The position numbers were made by a program, and so were the translations under genes. From Glaciozyma antarctica PI12 (lineage: Eukaryota; Basidiomycota; Microbotryomycetes; Kriegeriales; Camptobasidiaceae), in the NCBI GenBank assembly GCA_002917775.1, contig KZ627146.1, forward strand, positions 328,112 to 392,111: DNA of 64,000 bases. Direction: 5' to 3'. This document shows positions 11,758 to 22,679 of this stretch, one piece after another. The notes below the pieces were generated by a model. It saw only the letters and a list, made by a program, of their open reading frames with translations, searched no databases and was not told the DNA's origin. The stretch's first letter is position 1, and each line of letters starts with the position of its first letter.

Positions 11758-12583
11758 CTGGGACAGAGTTTCGAGGTCAGCAAGGGACTCGCGTGTTCGC
11801 GCTCCGCTTTCAGCTGAGAGATGCTGAGAGACGCGCTTGTGGAGAGCCTTATCGAGGCGTCCGGCGACCGGTACCGTGGCTGGTGGTTCTTCTGGTTGTA
11901 TAGAGTGAGTAGCAGCGCGCTCAAGGGAGGAGAGAAGGTTGTCCGCACGTTGTCAAGGTGGATCTGAGAGGAAGGAGGCGCGTGCGTGGGGCCTTTTGGC
12001 CTGGTCGTTGCTTCAAGGGACGACCTCAGCAAGCGGCTTCGATAAGCAGTACTCGTCTGATGTACACTGCCTTTGCTTAGCAGCGCTTGAGGAGAGGGAG
12101 GAAGGAGAAGGGCGTCCTGAGCGACCGCACACACCTCGTCTGGATTCTGGAAGGGGAACGAGCGTCGCAAGTCCGATCTGGTGTTCCGAGTTTCTTTTTC
12201 CTTTGAGTTGACCGCAGGTCTCTTCGTACGAACCAAGTGCGGCATAGAAGTGACCAGTGGGTGAGACCCTCGGCCGCTTCACCCAACGGAAGCCAGAGCG
12301 AGCGTCGTTCGGTGCGAGATTCTCACTTCCTTTCTCCTCGCGGCGACAGCGTTCTACAGCGACAAGGTCCGCTCCTTCCTCTGAAGCAACCGCAGGTACG
12401 CTTGGTAGCTGCCAGACTGCTCCAGTCAGTCAGCCCAGTCAGTCGGACTTCCAACAAAAGAGGAAAGTCGTTCCACGTCGATCGGCCGGCCCCGGCCCAC
12501 GCCTCAGCAACGTTTCTCTCCTCGCAGCTCCTCTCACTCCACGGAACAAGCAACGAGCACTTCATTCCTCGTCCTTCTTTCCA
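11758..12583. other. intergenic region between the unknown coiled-coil gene and FEX
   Basis: The 826 bases lie upstream of the coiled-coil gene and downstream of the FEX stop, both on the minus strand. It likely holds the coiled-coil gene promoter and the FEX 3' end. The open frames here are Arg/Ser-rich and look like chance frames. Confidence 0.45.
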
Positions 12584-13946
12584 CTAAAACGTACACATCT
12601 CCCCTCTATCCCCACTCCACACCCAACTCCCCAGTACGAGCAACATCATCCCCTGCCCTAACGCCCAGCTAACCCCAGCGTACCTCCAGCTCTCCCTCCT
12701 CCCCAGCCCTCTAAGCTCAATCACAAACGTCGATACCGTACTCAAGCTCCCACAAAACCCATCCTGCATCCCCCTTAACGCCGCACAGCTCGTCGCTCCC
12801 GTCCCCGTTCTCCGCATCAGCAGCGCCGTAATTGCAAAGACGAGGGTGGAGAGGGTGTTGGCCGACAAAGTGCCGAGTGGGTAGGGAGGGGTAGATTCGG
12901 TTGAGTCGGCGGGAGAGCTCGTAGCGGAGGAGGGTACCAGGTGGGCCGAGGAGGATTGCGAACGTTGCTCGAGGGCGCCAGGAGGGTGGAGCGAAGAAGA
13001 GGAGGAGTAAAGAGGCGAGAAGGGATAAAGGGCCGAGGAGGAGGGAGAGGGTGTGGTACGTTGCTGGATGACGGTGCAGGTTTGGGGGGTGGCGAGGGGT
13101 TCGTGAGGAGATTAGTGAGGAGGAGGGGAGGGAGGAGGAGAGTTGGGTGCCGAGGGTTAGAGCGGTGGTGGATAGAGAGATGGTGACTAGCGTTACTGCG
13201 AGGCCGGAGAGGAACTGAAGTGTAAGAAAGTCAGTAAGGGAGGGGAACGGAGGGAATAAGGAGGAAGAGGGGACGTACTCCGCTGAATCGGTTCGGAGCG
13301 ACTGCGTCCAGCTGAGCAAACGCAACGAACACATCGTACATCCAGCTCGAGAACGTCGTTAAAGACCCGCAGAACCCCGTTCCCAGCGCCACAAAGAGTG
13401 GAGGGTACCTGTCTCACCGCATCAGCCCATCCTCCCTTCGCAAGAGGCGCAACTCACACCCTCTCCAGCCCCTTCTTCCTCCACACCACAAACCCCATCA
13501 CCGCACACCCCACCACCTGCGGCCAAATAACCCTAAACACCTGGCAAACTCCGCAAACTCCCCCAGCCACTCCAACCCCAACCGCGCCAGTACGCCCCAC
13601 ACCGTGATAAACGCCAAGAGCGAGTAGGTCGCCAGTTGTAGGAGGAGGATCGTATGGCGCGATACGGCCGGGGTGGAAAGAGGGCGAGGAAAGAGGAGCG
13701 GGAGGAGATAGAGCCGGGGAGCTCGAGGCCACGCTCGAGAGGGGGTTCGGCGATCGCGTCGTCAAAGGATGAGTCTTCGTCGGTAGCGAAGCTGGTGGGG
13801 TCGGGAGTGGAGAGGTCCTTGTCGGTTGAGGGTCGTGTGGGCGCATCCTCAGCGCGGCCGTCCTCCGCTGCTGGTTGACTCCTGTCCGCGCTGGATCGAT
13901 TGGTGCCTTGAGCAGGCTTCGTTCGTGCTTGGGCTACGGCTGACAT
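12584..13946 (-). pseudogene. FEX1: fluoride exporter (FEX/CrcB family), reading frame broken
   Basis: The protein family exports fluoride at the plasma membrane as a fused pair of CrcB domains. Visible parts are an acidic/Ser-rich N-terminus from ATG 13946, a first helix (LLAFITVWGVLARLGLEWL), IWPQVVGCAVMGFVV, exon 13279-13408 with the signature GTGFCGSLTTFSS, exon 13214 downwards with helices and GTLLRYELSRRLN, then YPLGTLSANTLSTL and the second signature GFCGSLSTVSTF, ending at 12584. Introns 13409-13457 and 13215-13278 keep phase. Helix 1 and IWPQVVG lie in different frames with no possible intron. LNRIYPSLP and LGTLSANT are also one base apart (near 12880, explained by one extra base). 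The N-terminal acidic part is in a third frame. The gene is therefore either decayed or hit by several base errors. Confidence 0.75.
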
Positions 13947-14368
13947 CGCTGCAAGCGGCGGCGGCGCAGCGCCTACGGCGTTGGTCGTTCCAGGAACAAC
14001 AAGGTCGTAGATGGGCCAGGCGGAGGCGAGCTGGAGTCGCGGGGAGGAGGGCACGCGTTCAGTGTGCTGCAAAGAGTGTTTCGGTTGGGCTCTATAAGAC
14101 TGTCGTTTGAGAGGACTCAGAGGAGGGAGGAGGAGGAAGAGCCCGCTCGCCGAGGCTGTTCTTGTTTCGACCACCTTTCTCCGTCAATACTCAACAGTTT
14201 CCGCTCGAACTTTGTAGAGCTGCCTGATACAAGCCAAGATACAATTGAGGACAAGCAGACACGAAAGAACACGCGTTATACGCGGAGGAGAGGGCCCCCC
14301 TCCCGTCACGCCGAAGCTCACGCCTTCGTTCTCCCAGCTGCACCAGCTTGTCCTCAACGTAGCTGAGA
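13947..14368. promoter_or_regulatory. divergent promoter between FEX and TSC10
   Basis: The FEX start (13946, minus) and the TSC10 start (14369, plus) face away from each other over 422 bp. An open frame runs upstream of the FEX ATG to 14174 without another sign of coding. Confidence 0.4.
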
Positions 14369-15670
14369 ATGAGCCAGGAGCTCCGCCATCACCTCGTCAG
14401 CTTCCTGGGACCCTATCTCGCCTCACCCTACGTCGTCGCGTGCGATCCTCGTGATCGTGATCTCCGTCTCCGCCATGGGCTTCTTCTCGCGTTCCTCCCA
14501 CTTCAAGCCGGCCGGCAAGGTGAGTTCTGTTCTAGTATTTACGAGGCGGCAGCTAACGCGCTTGAACCAGCACTGCTACATTGGCGGCGGCTCAGAAGGC
14601 CTTGGTCTCGCCCTCGCGTCCCAGCTCACAGCAGCTGGCGCACACGTCTCCATCGTCTCCCGGAGCGAGACCAAGCTCGCCCTCGCACTTGCTACTCTCG
14701 AAGTACGTTCACCGCCTTCCTAGCTGCGCGCGAGCTAACCCCGCCCCCGCAGACCCACCGCGTCTCCCCCTCCCAGAAGCTCGCCTCCTACTCCTGCGAC
14801 CTCACCTCCTCCTCCTCCGCCGCCTCAACTCTCCAGTCCGCCTGTGCACCTTTCGGTCGTGCCCCCGACTTTATCTTCGCCTGTGCAGGAGGAGCAGTGC
14901 CGGGGATGTTTGTGGAGATGAGCGTGGATCAGCATTGGAGCTGCTTGGAGTGGAACTTCAAGACGGCGTTGTGTACGATTCATGAGGGGGTGAAGAGGAT
15001 GAAAGAGGAGGGGAAGGGGGGGAAGGTCGTGCTCGTGGGGAGTGTGATGTCGTTGATGGGGTTCGCGGGGTATGCGAGCTATAGTCCTGGGAAGTACGCG
15101 ATTCGAGGTGAGTTCTGGTGGCTTTTTTATGGCTCCTATGACGCAAGGAAATGTGGAGGAGCTGATGCGAAGCGCAGGACTGGCGGATGCGCTGAGGAAC
15201 GAGCTCCTGCTGTACGGAATCGGCGTACACCTCTTCCTCCCCGCGACCATCTTCTCCCCCGGTTTCGAGAAGGAGCAGGCCACCAAGCCTGATCTGTGCA
15301 AGAAGATCGAGGGACCCGACGAGGGCATGACGCCGGACCAAGTCGCAGCGCACCTGATCCGCGGTGCATTCCTTTCTCCCTCCTTGTTCGCTCCTGCTCA
15401 CGCAGCTTCGTACGCAGGACTGGAACGAAACGATTTCTACATCACCTACGAGCCAGTGGGCAATATGCTACGGAACAGTCGAGGAATCGTGCCGAGGAAC
15501 AACGTCGTGATGGACACGCTTTGGGGGATCGCAGGAACGGTGCGTCGACGTCTCGTCTCCTCGTGTGCCCTGTGCTTGCTGACTCCTGAAAGCAGGTTGC
15601 ACTCCCCTTCTGGCGCGTCTTCGCGGCCGATGGAGCTGTGCTAAAGGAGGCGAAGGAGCTGAAGCAATGA
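14369..15670 (+). CDS. TSC10: 3-ketodihydrosphingosine reductase
   Basis: This enzyme reduces 3-ketosphinganine to dihydrosphingosine with NADPH on the ER in sphingolipid synthesis. Exons are 14369-14519, 14571-14702, 14753-15107, 15178-15363, 15418-15539 and 15596-15670. Short-chain dehydrogenase signatures are the nucleotide loop YIGGGSEGLGLALA, a catalytic Ser in VLVGSVMS, and YSPGK as the Tyr-x3-Lys pair. The C-terminal part (DFYITYEPVGNML) matches KDSR/TSC10 proteins. A hydrophobic stretch ILVIVISVSAMGFF should be the N-terminal anchor. The first ATG (14369) starts a natural peptide (MSQELRHHLVSFLGPYL) that is one base out of frame with the anchor near 14440. Translation from ATG 14475 would lose the anchor. 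All other exons join in phase. Confidence 0.88.
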
Positions 15671-16309
15671 CCTGCGTTCACTCTGCTCTGCTTGTCCTCT
15701 GATCGTCCTCTGCTCGTCGCTCTTCTCACCTACCGTGGCTCTCCTGCGACTATACTTCGCACTCCCCCGATTTAAGCCCACAGCGACGCTACTTCGGCCG
15801 GCCCTCGCCCGACGGAACGGCGCTCGCAGGTGGCAGGGCGCTGTTTGTCTTCTGCACACGATCTCACAACTGTGTGTTGAGTGCTTATCGACACTCTCTT
15901 CGCCCTCTCTCTGCGACTCTCTGCGCAGAGCAGCGGCGTCAACGACTAGCGTCAATCTCCTTATCTGCACTATCAGTGCTTTGCCCAATGCCAAGGCGAC
16001 GCACGAAATGAGATACGACGCCGTTCTTCCTGGTGGGGCCCGCCTTGTCCCAGCATCCTGAAGCCAGCTAATACACGAAGCATACACGCCTACGAGCAGC
16101 GAAACGCTCCTAGCCTACTAGCAGCTGAAACGCTCCTACTTCAATTATCAAGCTCGAGCCTCGGTCTTCGATCGCGCGAGGGTCGAGCTCCAGATCTCGG
16201 AGCCCGCTTTTGCGCGCCGACACGCGTGGCCGAAGTTTTTCTTTCCCCTCCATCCCGCCTCCCCCGACGTCGTTCATCCCCACTCAGCACACCCCGATAA
16301 GCCTCCACG
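15671..16309. other. intergenic region before the purine-cytosine permease
   Basis: TSC10 ends at 15670 and the permease starts at 16310. The 640 bases contain no supported gene. Pyrimidine-rich tracts directly upstream of 16310 look like a promoter/leader. Confidence 0.5.
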
Positions 16310-18632
16310 ATGGCCTCGTCCCTACCCGTCGTGCCTGCCGCTCCTTCTCCCCCTCCGTCCATCACTCCCGCCTCGACGCTTCCTTTCGACGGGTCTTCAG
16401 ATCACAGCTCCGACCGCAAGTTCGACGAGGAGAAAGGCGTCAAGGGCTCGCCTGTGGTGGGAGCTGCCACGGGGGTCATTCACGCCAACGATGGAGTCAA
16501 TCGCGAGAAGGGATTCGTTGGCAAGGTGCGTTGACTCTGGCGCGTCTTCTGGGGATCGGAGGGCTCAATCTCGCGTCGTTCTTTAGCTGTGGAAGATTGC
16601 GGAGAAGCTCGACTCGTACGGGGTGGAGGTGCGCGGTATCGAGCGAGTACTGGAGGACGAGCGTAACCCGGACCATGCGATCTGGAGCGTCGGCGCGCTG
16701 TGGGCGTCGGCAAACTGCACAGTGTCGACCTTCGCGCTAGGTGCACTGGGTGCAAGCATTTGGGTGAGTAACTGCCTAACCGCGACCGCTTTCGCCGCTG
16801 ACCTCGCACGAAAGCGCATGGGTTTAATCGATTCCTGCTTGACTATACTCTTCTTCAATCTCATCTGTACGATCCCGCTGGCGCTTTTCTCTTCCTGGGG
16901 AATGCAGACGGGCCTACGCCAGATGATCCTCGGGCGCTACTCCTTCGGAAGCGTCGGCATCTACTTCCCTGTTCGCTATTTCTCTCTTCGCTCCTACGCA
17001 CGTACTCACAAAGCTATGCAGGTCGTTCTCAACTGCATTGCCTGCGTCGGCTGGTCGACGATCAACACAATCGTAGGCGCGCAAGCACTCGTTGCGGTCT
17101 CAACGACGAACCGACTCCCCGTCGCCGCTGGAGTCGTCATCATCGCGCTATTAACCCTGGTGGTTGCGCTGTTCGGCTACCGCCACGTGCATATGTTTGA
17201 GCGCTACGCGTCCATTCCTATCATCGTTCGTCGCATTCAAAACTCCACCCCTCACCGCCCAACTCACCTATTCTCGTCCGCAGATCATCTTCTTCATCAT
17301 GCTCGGGCAGGCTGCACCGCACTTTAGCACCTCCATGGGTCCTGCTGGCGAAGCAGGCGCCGCAAACGTCCTGAGCTTCGGCGCTGCGATTGCGGGCTTC
17401 GCACTCGGATGGGCTTCCCTCGCTGCCGATTGTTCGTGGTCTCCCCTCGCTCCGAAGCGCTACTCTCATCGCTTCTTCTTCTTCCAGACACTGTTAACTT
17501 CCCTGCTGATACTCCTCCTTACCGTCTCTTCGGCTGGACTTATATCGGCGCAACGGTCCCGATGGTCCTCATCGAGTGCCTCGGTGCGTTCTCCCTAAGC
17601 TCGCAAAAGGCATTCGCTAACGCATCGCGCCCAGGTGCTGCTATGATGACTACGTTTGAGAGCAAGACAACGTGGAAGGACGCGTACGATACGAACGGGC
17701 TTGGAGGACTGCTCGGCGCTCCTCTGAGCCCGATGGGCGGGTTTGGATCATTCCTACTAGTGATCCTCGCTCTCTCTATCGTTGCGAACAATATACCAAA
17801 CGGCTACAGCGCCTCCCTGAGTACGCACACCGCCTCTGGCGCAAGCAGGAAGCCTTGGGAGCGAAGTAGGAGCTGATCTGACCCTCTGCAGCCTTTCAGG
17901 CGTTCGGTCGGCGCGCTCAAGCTATTCCACGGTATGCTCGAGCTTTCCTGCTCGCTACAGCCTCTACTAACGATCCAATGCGTCCCAGGTTCTTCCTGGT
18001 CATCGTGGTGACCGCCATCTGTACGTCGTCGGCGTCCAAAGCTCGCTGACCGAACACTGACTTCTCGCTCGCAGACATTGCCCTCGCCATCGTCGGCGCC
18101 TCCAACTTTGAAGCCTGGCTCCACACTCTCCTCATTCTCCTCGGGTACTGGCTGGCCATCTACGTGACCATCCTCGTCGAGGAGCACTACATTTTCCGCG
18201 GCGGAAGCGTGCGTCCTCCTCCCTCTCTCGCTCCGTGCCTCGCTGACCTCTTTGCGCAGTTCTCTCGCTACAACCTAGAAGCGTACAACACCAACGAGCT
18301 ACTACCCAAGGGATACGCCGCGTTGGCAACCTGCGCGATCGGAATCGCCGGCGCCGTCCTCGGAATGTCGCAGGTGCGTTCCTCGTTCTCCCCTCTCCCT
18401 CTCGAGGTCTCTCCTGACTTTAGTCGTACTCAGGTGTGGTACGTCGGCGTAGTTGGTGGCCTCATCGGCAACCCCAAATTCGGAGCAGACATCGGATTCG
18501 AGATGTGTAAGTCCCATCGCTTCTTTTTTTTTGGCAGCGAGACGTTTCGCTGACTGGCGTGCAGCTGGAGCATTCGCGGCGATTTCGTACCCTGTGTTCC
18601 GCTATTTGGAGCTCAAGTACGTTGGGAGGTAG
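16310..18632 (+). CDS. FCY2: purine-cytosine permease (NCS1 family, FCY2-like)
   Basis: A proton symporter at the plasma membrane for cytosine and purines is expected. Thirteen exons join with every phase agreeing: 16310-16525, 16587-16763, 16815-16970, 17022-17225, 17284-17431, 17488-17583, 17635-17820, 17892-17931, 17989-18020, 18075-18208, 18260-18373, 18434-18506 and 18565-18632 (547 residues). Features are a soluble N-terminus of about 100 residues, then about 12 membrane helices. Family segments are NPDHAIWSVGALWASAN, FNLICTIPLALFSSWGMQTG, RYSFGSVGIYFP, VLSFGAAIAGFALGWASLAAD, LSPMGGFGSFLLVILALSIVANN and VEEHYIFRGG. Several exons are very short (32 and 40 nt). The gene looks fully intact. 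Substrate is inferred from the FCY2 resemblance. Confidence 0.93.
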
Positions 18633-19012
18633 AGGGACTGGGTGTTGTTGGAGTGCGTGTAATCACTTTTTCGTTCGAAGCGCGCGAGGAGACACTCTGC
18701 TTCGCTCTACGTGCTGCTGTTCTTCGCGACGCTGTGCTTGATCTCACAATTGCCGGTGCAGAATTGGTCTCGGCGTTGACAGAATGGCAACGTTTCGAGG
18801 GAGCGTGCGAAGGTCCGACTCTCGGTCGTCTCGCTCCATGACTCGATGCCTGTAGCCAGCTGGAGCCAGATCGCTCTCCTCTCTGTACGTAATAACTCTG
18901 TAGTCGAAAAACTACAGATCCCAGGTGGAGCTGGAGAGCAGGAAGGGAGGCTGGTGTAGGAAGGAGCGGCGAGCGAACGAGCGAGCGAATTCGAACAAAC
19001 AGCAACGTCTGC
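18633..19012. other. region between convergent permease and dioxygenase genes
   Basis: Both neighbours end here, so these 380 bases should hold two 3' untranslated regions. I see no gene or repeat in it. Confidence 0.5.
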
Positions 19013-19882
19013 TCAGCTAGATGGATTCCCTTGTACCGCCTGCACTGCTTCTCCTTCCTCCTCGCCACTCGCATCCTCCCCCTCCTCGCTCGAACTGTCC
19101 CCGTCCTCGCTCCCACTCTCCTCCTCCTCCCGTTCTCCCTCCGGCTTCTCCACCCCACCCCCCATCCACCTCGTATCACAGCTCAACCTCCACACCCCCT
19201 CAACATTCACACTACTACAATGCACCCTCTCCCTCCCAATCACCACCACATCCCCCATCCTAACCCACTCCGTCACCCACCCCGTCGCTAACTTCTCAAC
19301 CCCCTCAATCCACCCACTCCTCGTCCCATCTTTCCCCAACTCCACCGGCGCCAAAGATAGCGAGGAAGAGGTGGCGACGACGATAGTACCGAGGGAAGGG
19401 GAGAGGTCGCCGAGTGGGACCCAGGCGGTGAGGAGGGAGGGGTATTGGGAGGGAGGGAAGTAGGTCGAGTCGAGGTGCGGGCCGGTATGGAGGGAGGTGG
19501 GGACGGCGCGGAGCCATTTGTAGGGGTGGGTCTTGGTAGAGTCGTCCGAAGTCGAGGAGGGGGAGAGGAGTCGAGCCATGAGCGCGCGAAGGGAGGGGTG
19601 TTCGAGCACGTGGAGAACGTCGGAATGGCGAGCGAGGTCTTGTCGTGCTAGCAGCTTTGGTCCTGGGTCCTCGGTCCCAGGCTTGATCCTCAGCGCACCT
19701 CCTTCGCTGTCCCCGTCCGCGCCCTCATCCAAGAAGCCGCCCTTCCGCATGTCATCCGCTATCACTTTCCTCGCCCGTAGAACCTCCTCCCGTGGTAGTA
19801 ATCCACGCAAGAGCAGGTATCCATCCTCCTCCAGCCGAGCACGAAGAACCGAGGTGGGGGAGGAGGCGGAGGAGGGAGTCAT
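19013..19882 (-). CDS. phytanoyl-CoA dioxygenase-like (PhyH family) protein
   Basis: Single-exon frame of 289 residues. The family uses Fe(II) and 2-oxoglutarate to hydroxylate lipids or small molecules. The start LEEDGYLLLRGLLPREEVLRA is the usual N-terminal strand-helix of PhyH proteins. The motif HTGPHLD supplies the metal-binding His-x-Asp, VHCSS the second His, and WRLSCDTRW the Arg that binds 2-oxoglutarate. The last 50 residues are an acidic Glu/Ser tail. The frame stays open upstream to about 20100 without an ATG, so I chose the first Met (MTPSSASSP). A possible upstream intron (20015-20074) would not add a Met in this frame. No peroxisomal targeting signal ends the protein. The substrate is unknown. 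Confidence 0.8.
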   Translation of the reverse strand: MTPSSASSPTSVLRARLEEDGYLLLRGLLPREEVLRARKVIADDMRKGGFLDEGADGDSEGGALRIKPGTEDPGPKLLARQDLARHSDVLHVLEHPSLRALMARLLSPSSTSDDSTKTHPYKWLRAVPTSLHTGPHLDSTYFPPSQYPSLLTAWVPLGDLSPSLGTIVVATSSSLSLAPVELGKDGTRSGWIEGVEKLATGWVTEWVRMGDVVVIGRERVHCSSVNVEGVWRLSCDTRWMGGGVEKPEGEREEEESGSEDGDSSSEEGEDASGEEEGEAVQAVQGNPSS

Positions 19883-20552
19883 GGGCGTCGTGAGGACTTG
19901 AGTGTTGGAGATTGAGAAGATTGAGGAGCCAAGGAGAGAGAGGCGTGGTACTGGCAAGGCGTGGGCGTTTGGCGGGACGAGGGGAGGGCGTCGGGTGGGT
20001 GAGGAGAGGAACTGGGGAGGAGGAGGGATGTCAGCGGTTGCGCGATGCTCAGGCGCAGCGACTGGACTGACCAGCCATGGTGTGGGCGTGCTTTGGTGCG
20101 CGAGCAAGGAGAACGGGCTGGGCGGGGTCGTGGAGGAAGGAGAGAGACGGAGACGGCAACACCTCTCCAGGCGAGCAGGAGATTGAGCGTCCAGGCACCA
20201 CGCTGAGGCTGCACTAGCTCAGCGCAGTACTGCGAAGCTAATCAAGATATCCTGGAAGACTACTGTGCAGGAAGAGCGAGCCTCACTCGATGCAGGTGTT
20301 CTTGTCGGCAGGTGGAGAAGCTCCGCTGTGTGGCGCTGGAGAGACGTCTCCGGCCTCTCCAGCGCTGGTACTGAAGCAAAGCACGTAGTTCTATCCCACA
20401 AGGCAGCTCAAGTGGAGGCGCAAATTGACCGCGCCGTCAAAACGAGCAACCAGCAGATCCGCGGACTTCAACTGCATTCCTCTCCCACAACAGCTTCCTC
20501 CCACCCCGACCACCCTTCACCATCCTACACTATTTCATTAGCTCTTCTCCTC
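19883..20552. other. intergenic region upstream of the dioxygenase gene
   Basis: This 670-bp stretch lies between the dioxygenase start and the stop of the next minus-strand gene. It should contain the dioxygenase promoter. An A-run of nine at 20555-20563 marks the 3' end of the upstream gene. Confidence 0.45.
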
Positions 20553-20988
20553 TCAAAAAAAAACGACCGACTCACACGCTCTCCTCGTCCCAAAAACCCT
20601 CTGGCACCACCCTTCCTTCTCCCTCCCCGGGCCCTCCCCCTCCTCCAGCACCGGAGGAGTGAGCCCAAGACGCTTGAACTCCTCGGTGTAATCCCTCTCC
20701 GCCTCCTCCTCCTCCACTTTTTCCGCCTCGACTGAGGTGGAGGCTTGCGACGGTGGCGGCGGTTCCGTCTCCGTCGGGCCTGAGGAATCCGAGCCTGGGG
20801 TTTCAGCTACACCAGACGTGAGCGAGAAGCGTTTTAAGTAAGAAGGACGTACGTCTGGAACGACGGCGCTGGACAACGTAGGCGACGATTGGCGCTAGGA
20901 CGAGAAAAGCGAGCACAGAAGCGATGCCGATCCAGTTTGCTGTCGTGACGCGGGCAGGTCCGAGATGCTGGTAGGTGAGAGGTGCCAT
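20553..20988 (-). CDS. small single-pass membrane protein, unknown
   Basis: Exons 20853-20988 and 20553-20806 join across a 46-bp intron to give 129 residues. An N-terminal stretch (VTTANWIGIASVLAFLVLAP) is followed by IVAYVVQRRRSRR, the pattern of one membrane helix with a basic stop-transfer segment. There is no cleavable signal peptide, so the helix itself should be the anchor. The rest is an acidic, Ser/Thr/Pro-rich tail with DYTEEFKRLGL, ending in RRACESVVFF. I do not recognise a family. Its short size, clean splice phases and natural composition make it a likely real gene. Confidence 0.72.
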
Positions 20989-21293
20989 AGCGCTGTTTGT
21001 TCGTGGTAGGAAGGAAGCCGAGATGGAAACTCGTGGAGAGTTGGGAGAGGTCCTCGGAGAGCGAGCAAGGGAGATCTGCCGCTTCGTGCAGCGGAGAAGC
21101 TATGAGAGAGGCAGACGGGTGTAGAGGGAAGCAGCTCGAATCTGAGAGGAAAGACGTACTCTCTCAGCGGGAGCAGGTGTGGAGCGAGCCGAACAGCGAA
21201 ACGCACAAGCAGGAAGTGCGTTCAGCGAGAGCGGTTGTTCCTCGCGAAACCGAATCTTCGCGCGCCTCCAATAAGTACTACAACACGCTACTC

Positions 21294-22382
21294 CTACAAA
21301 AGCACCAGCGCAGTTCCTCCAATCGCACCAAGTAGCAGCGCCCTGAACGGCATCGCAGCCATCGCACCCGCCGTCGTAATCCCCGCCGCCACGCCTCCCT
21401 TGCTCGTATCCACGTAATACCTGCACCTCCCATCAGCTCCTCCCTCCCATCCAGAAGAGAAAAGAAACGCACTTTGGCTTGTCCTCAAACTTGTCCACCT
21501 TGTACGAAGGGATGAACTGCGACGCGGTACCGCAAGTTGAGCCGAGGATGTAGGAGCAGGCGGTCTGGCAGTTGGGAATGGAGGAAATGGGAGGGGTCGC
21601 AAAAGGGTTTTGGCACGCGGTGAGGCAGGCGGAGGTGCGGAGCTTGCAGTCTGCAGGATGGAGGGAGCGAGGTCAGCGAGGAAGCGGAGGGCGCGAAGAG
21701 GAGGACGCACCGTACGAGTTCACTGGCACCGTGACCGCCTGTAGTCGACTCTCCGCTTTCTCGTTACACTCGCAGTTCCACCCCATCGTATCGACGTTGC
21801 AACTGGAGATTGATCAGCGAGGACTCCGGGTCGCCGGGCGGAGGAAGGGGAACGAGAGGCTCACAAGTTCACCGTCACGTTGGCGGATGAGACAGTGCAA
21901 GCAGAGGAGGTGCAGAAGGCAGTGGTTAGGTCGCAGATGCCTGTGCGGGTTGCGAGGTTCTGCGTGCGCGAGAGAAGGGAGGACGAACGAGGGTCAGCTC
22001 CTTCTCCTCCGGTCTCCTCCCGAAATGCTGTACCTCAGATGTGAGGTTGTAGATGTAACCAGGTAGGTTGGCAGCCAGTCCACTCGCCGTAGCCGTCTGA
22101 AATGGAGCGGCCGTGGCGCGCGTCGGGACAGGGAGTAGGGAGGTCGCCGTCTGAACTCCGCCGGGGGTCTGCGCTGCGGCTGTGGTGGAGGTGGAAGCGC
22201 TGGCGCTGGAGAGGATAGTGGAGGAGGTGCTGTTGCTCTGTCCTGCAGGAGAGTGAGGAGAGGGTCAGCTTGCGTCGCGAGGAGGAACGCAAACCGCGAA
22301 GACGAGTGCGGAGTCTCTTGAGCTTACCTCGAGCTGGCTGGAACGCCAACGCGGAAACGAGCGCGAGTGCGAAGGTGCGCAT
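21294..22382 (-). CDS. Cys-rich secreted protein with a hydrophobic C-terminus
   Basis: Six exons (22328-22382, 22034-22242, 21865-21959, 21711-21802, 21473-21650, 21294-21420) join in phase to 251 residues. The first 18 residues (MRTFALALVSALAFQPAR) are a signal peptide. A Ser/Thr-rich stretch follows, then regularly spaced Cys residues (GICDLTTAFC, ACTVSS, GWNCECN, ACLTACQNPF, NCQTACSYILGSTCG). The tail GGVAAGITTAGAMAAMPF and the Leu-rich end look like a GPI-attachment signal. The Cys pattern recalls basidiomycete secreted proteins of the DUF7707 type, from memory and not checked. A role at the cell wall or surface is likely; function is unknown. Confidence 0.82.
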
Positions 22383-22679
22383 CTTAAAAGAGAGTGGGTT
22401 CCGTTGGGACGAGAGCTGGTGGGGTAAGGTCGAAGAGGAAGAGCTGAACGCAGCCACTCGTTGAACTCCTCGAGCTCCTCGGCGAAGTCGCTAGGCCGCT
22501 TCACTTCTCCCTCTCACCACGAACCAGGACCAGCTACTCAGGACTCTAGCCGGGCTCTACGCCACCGAAGGACCTCAGTACGCTTCACGAACCGCCTCAC
22601 GAACTCTTTCAAGCGACCTCTCCCCGCACATCGAACCACCTCGATATCCTCGATCCCGACCCGAAGACACGAACGAACC

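Noticed and set aside
11353-12245. Several overlapping frames on both strands
   Set aside because: They are antisense or upstream of the coiled-coil gene, rich in Arg/Ser/Pro and without domains, as expected of chance frames in GC-rich DNA.
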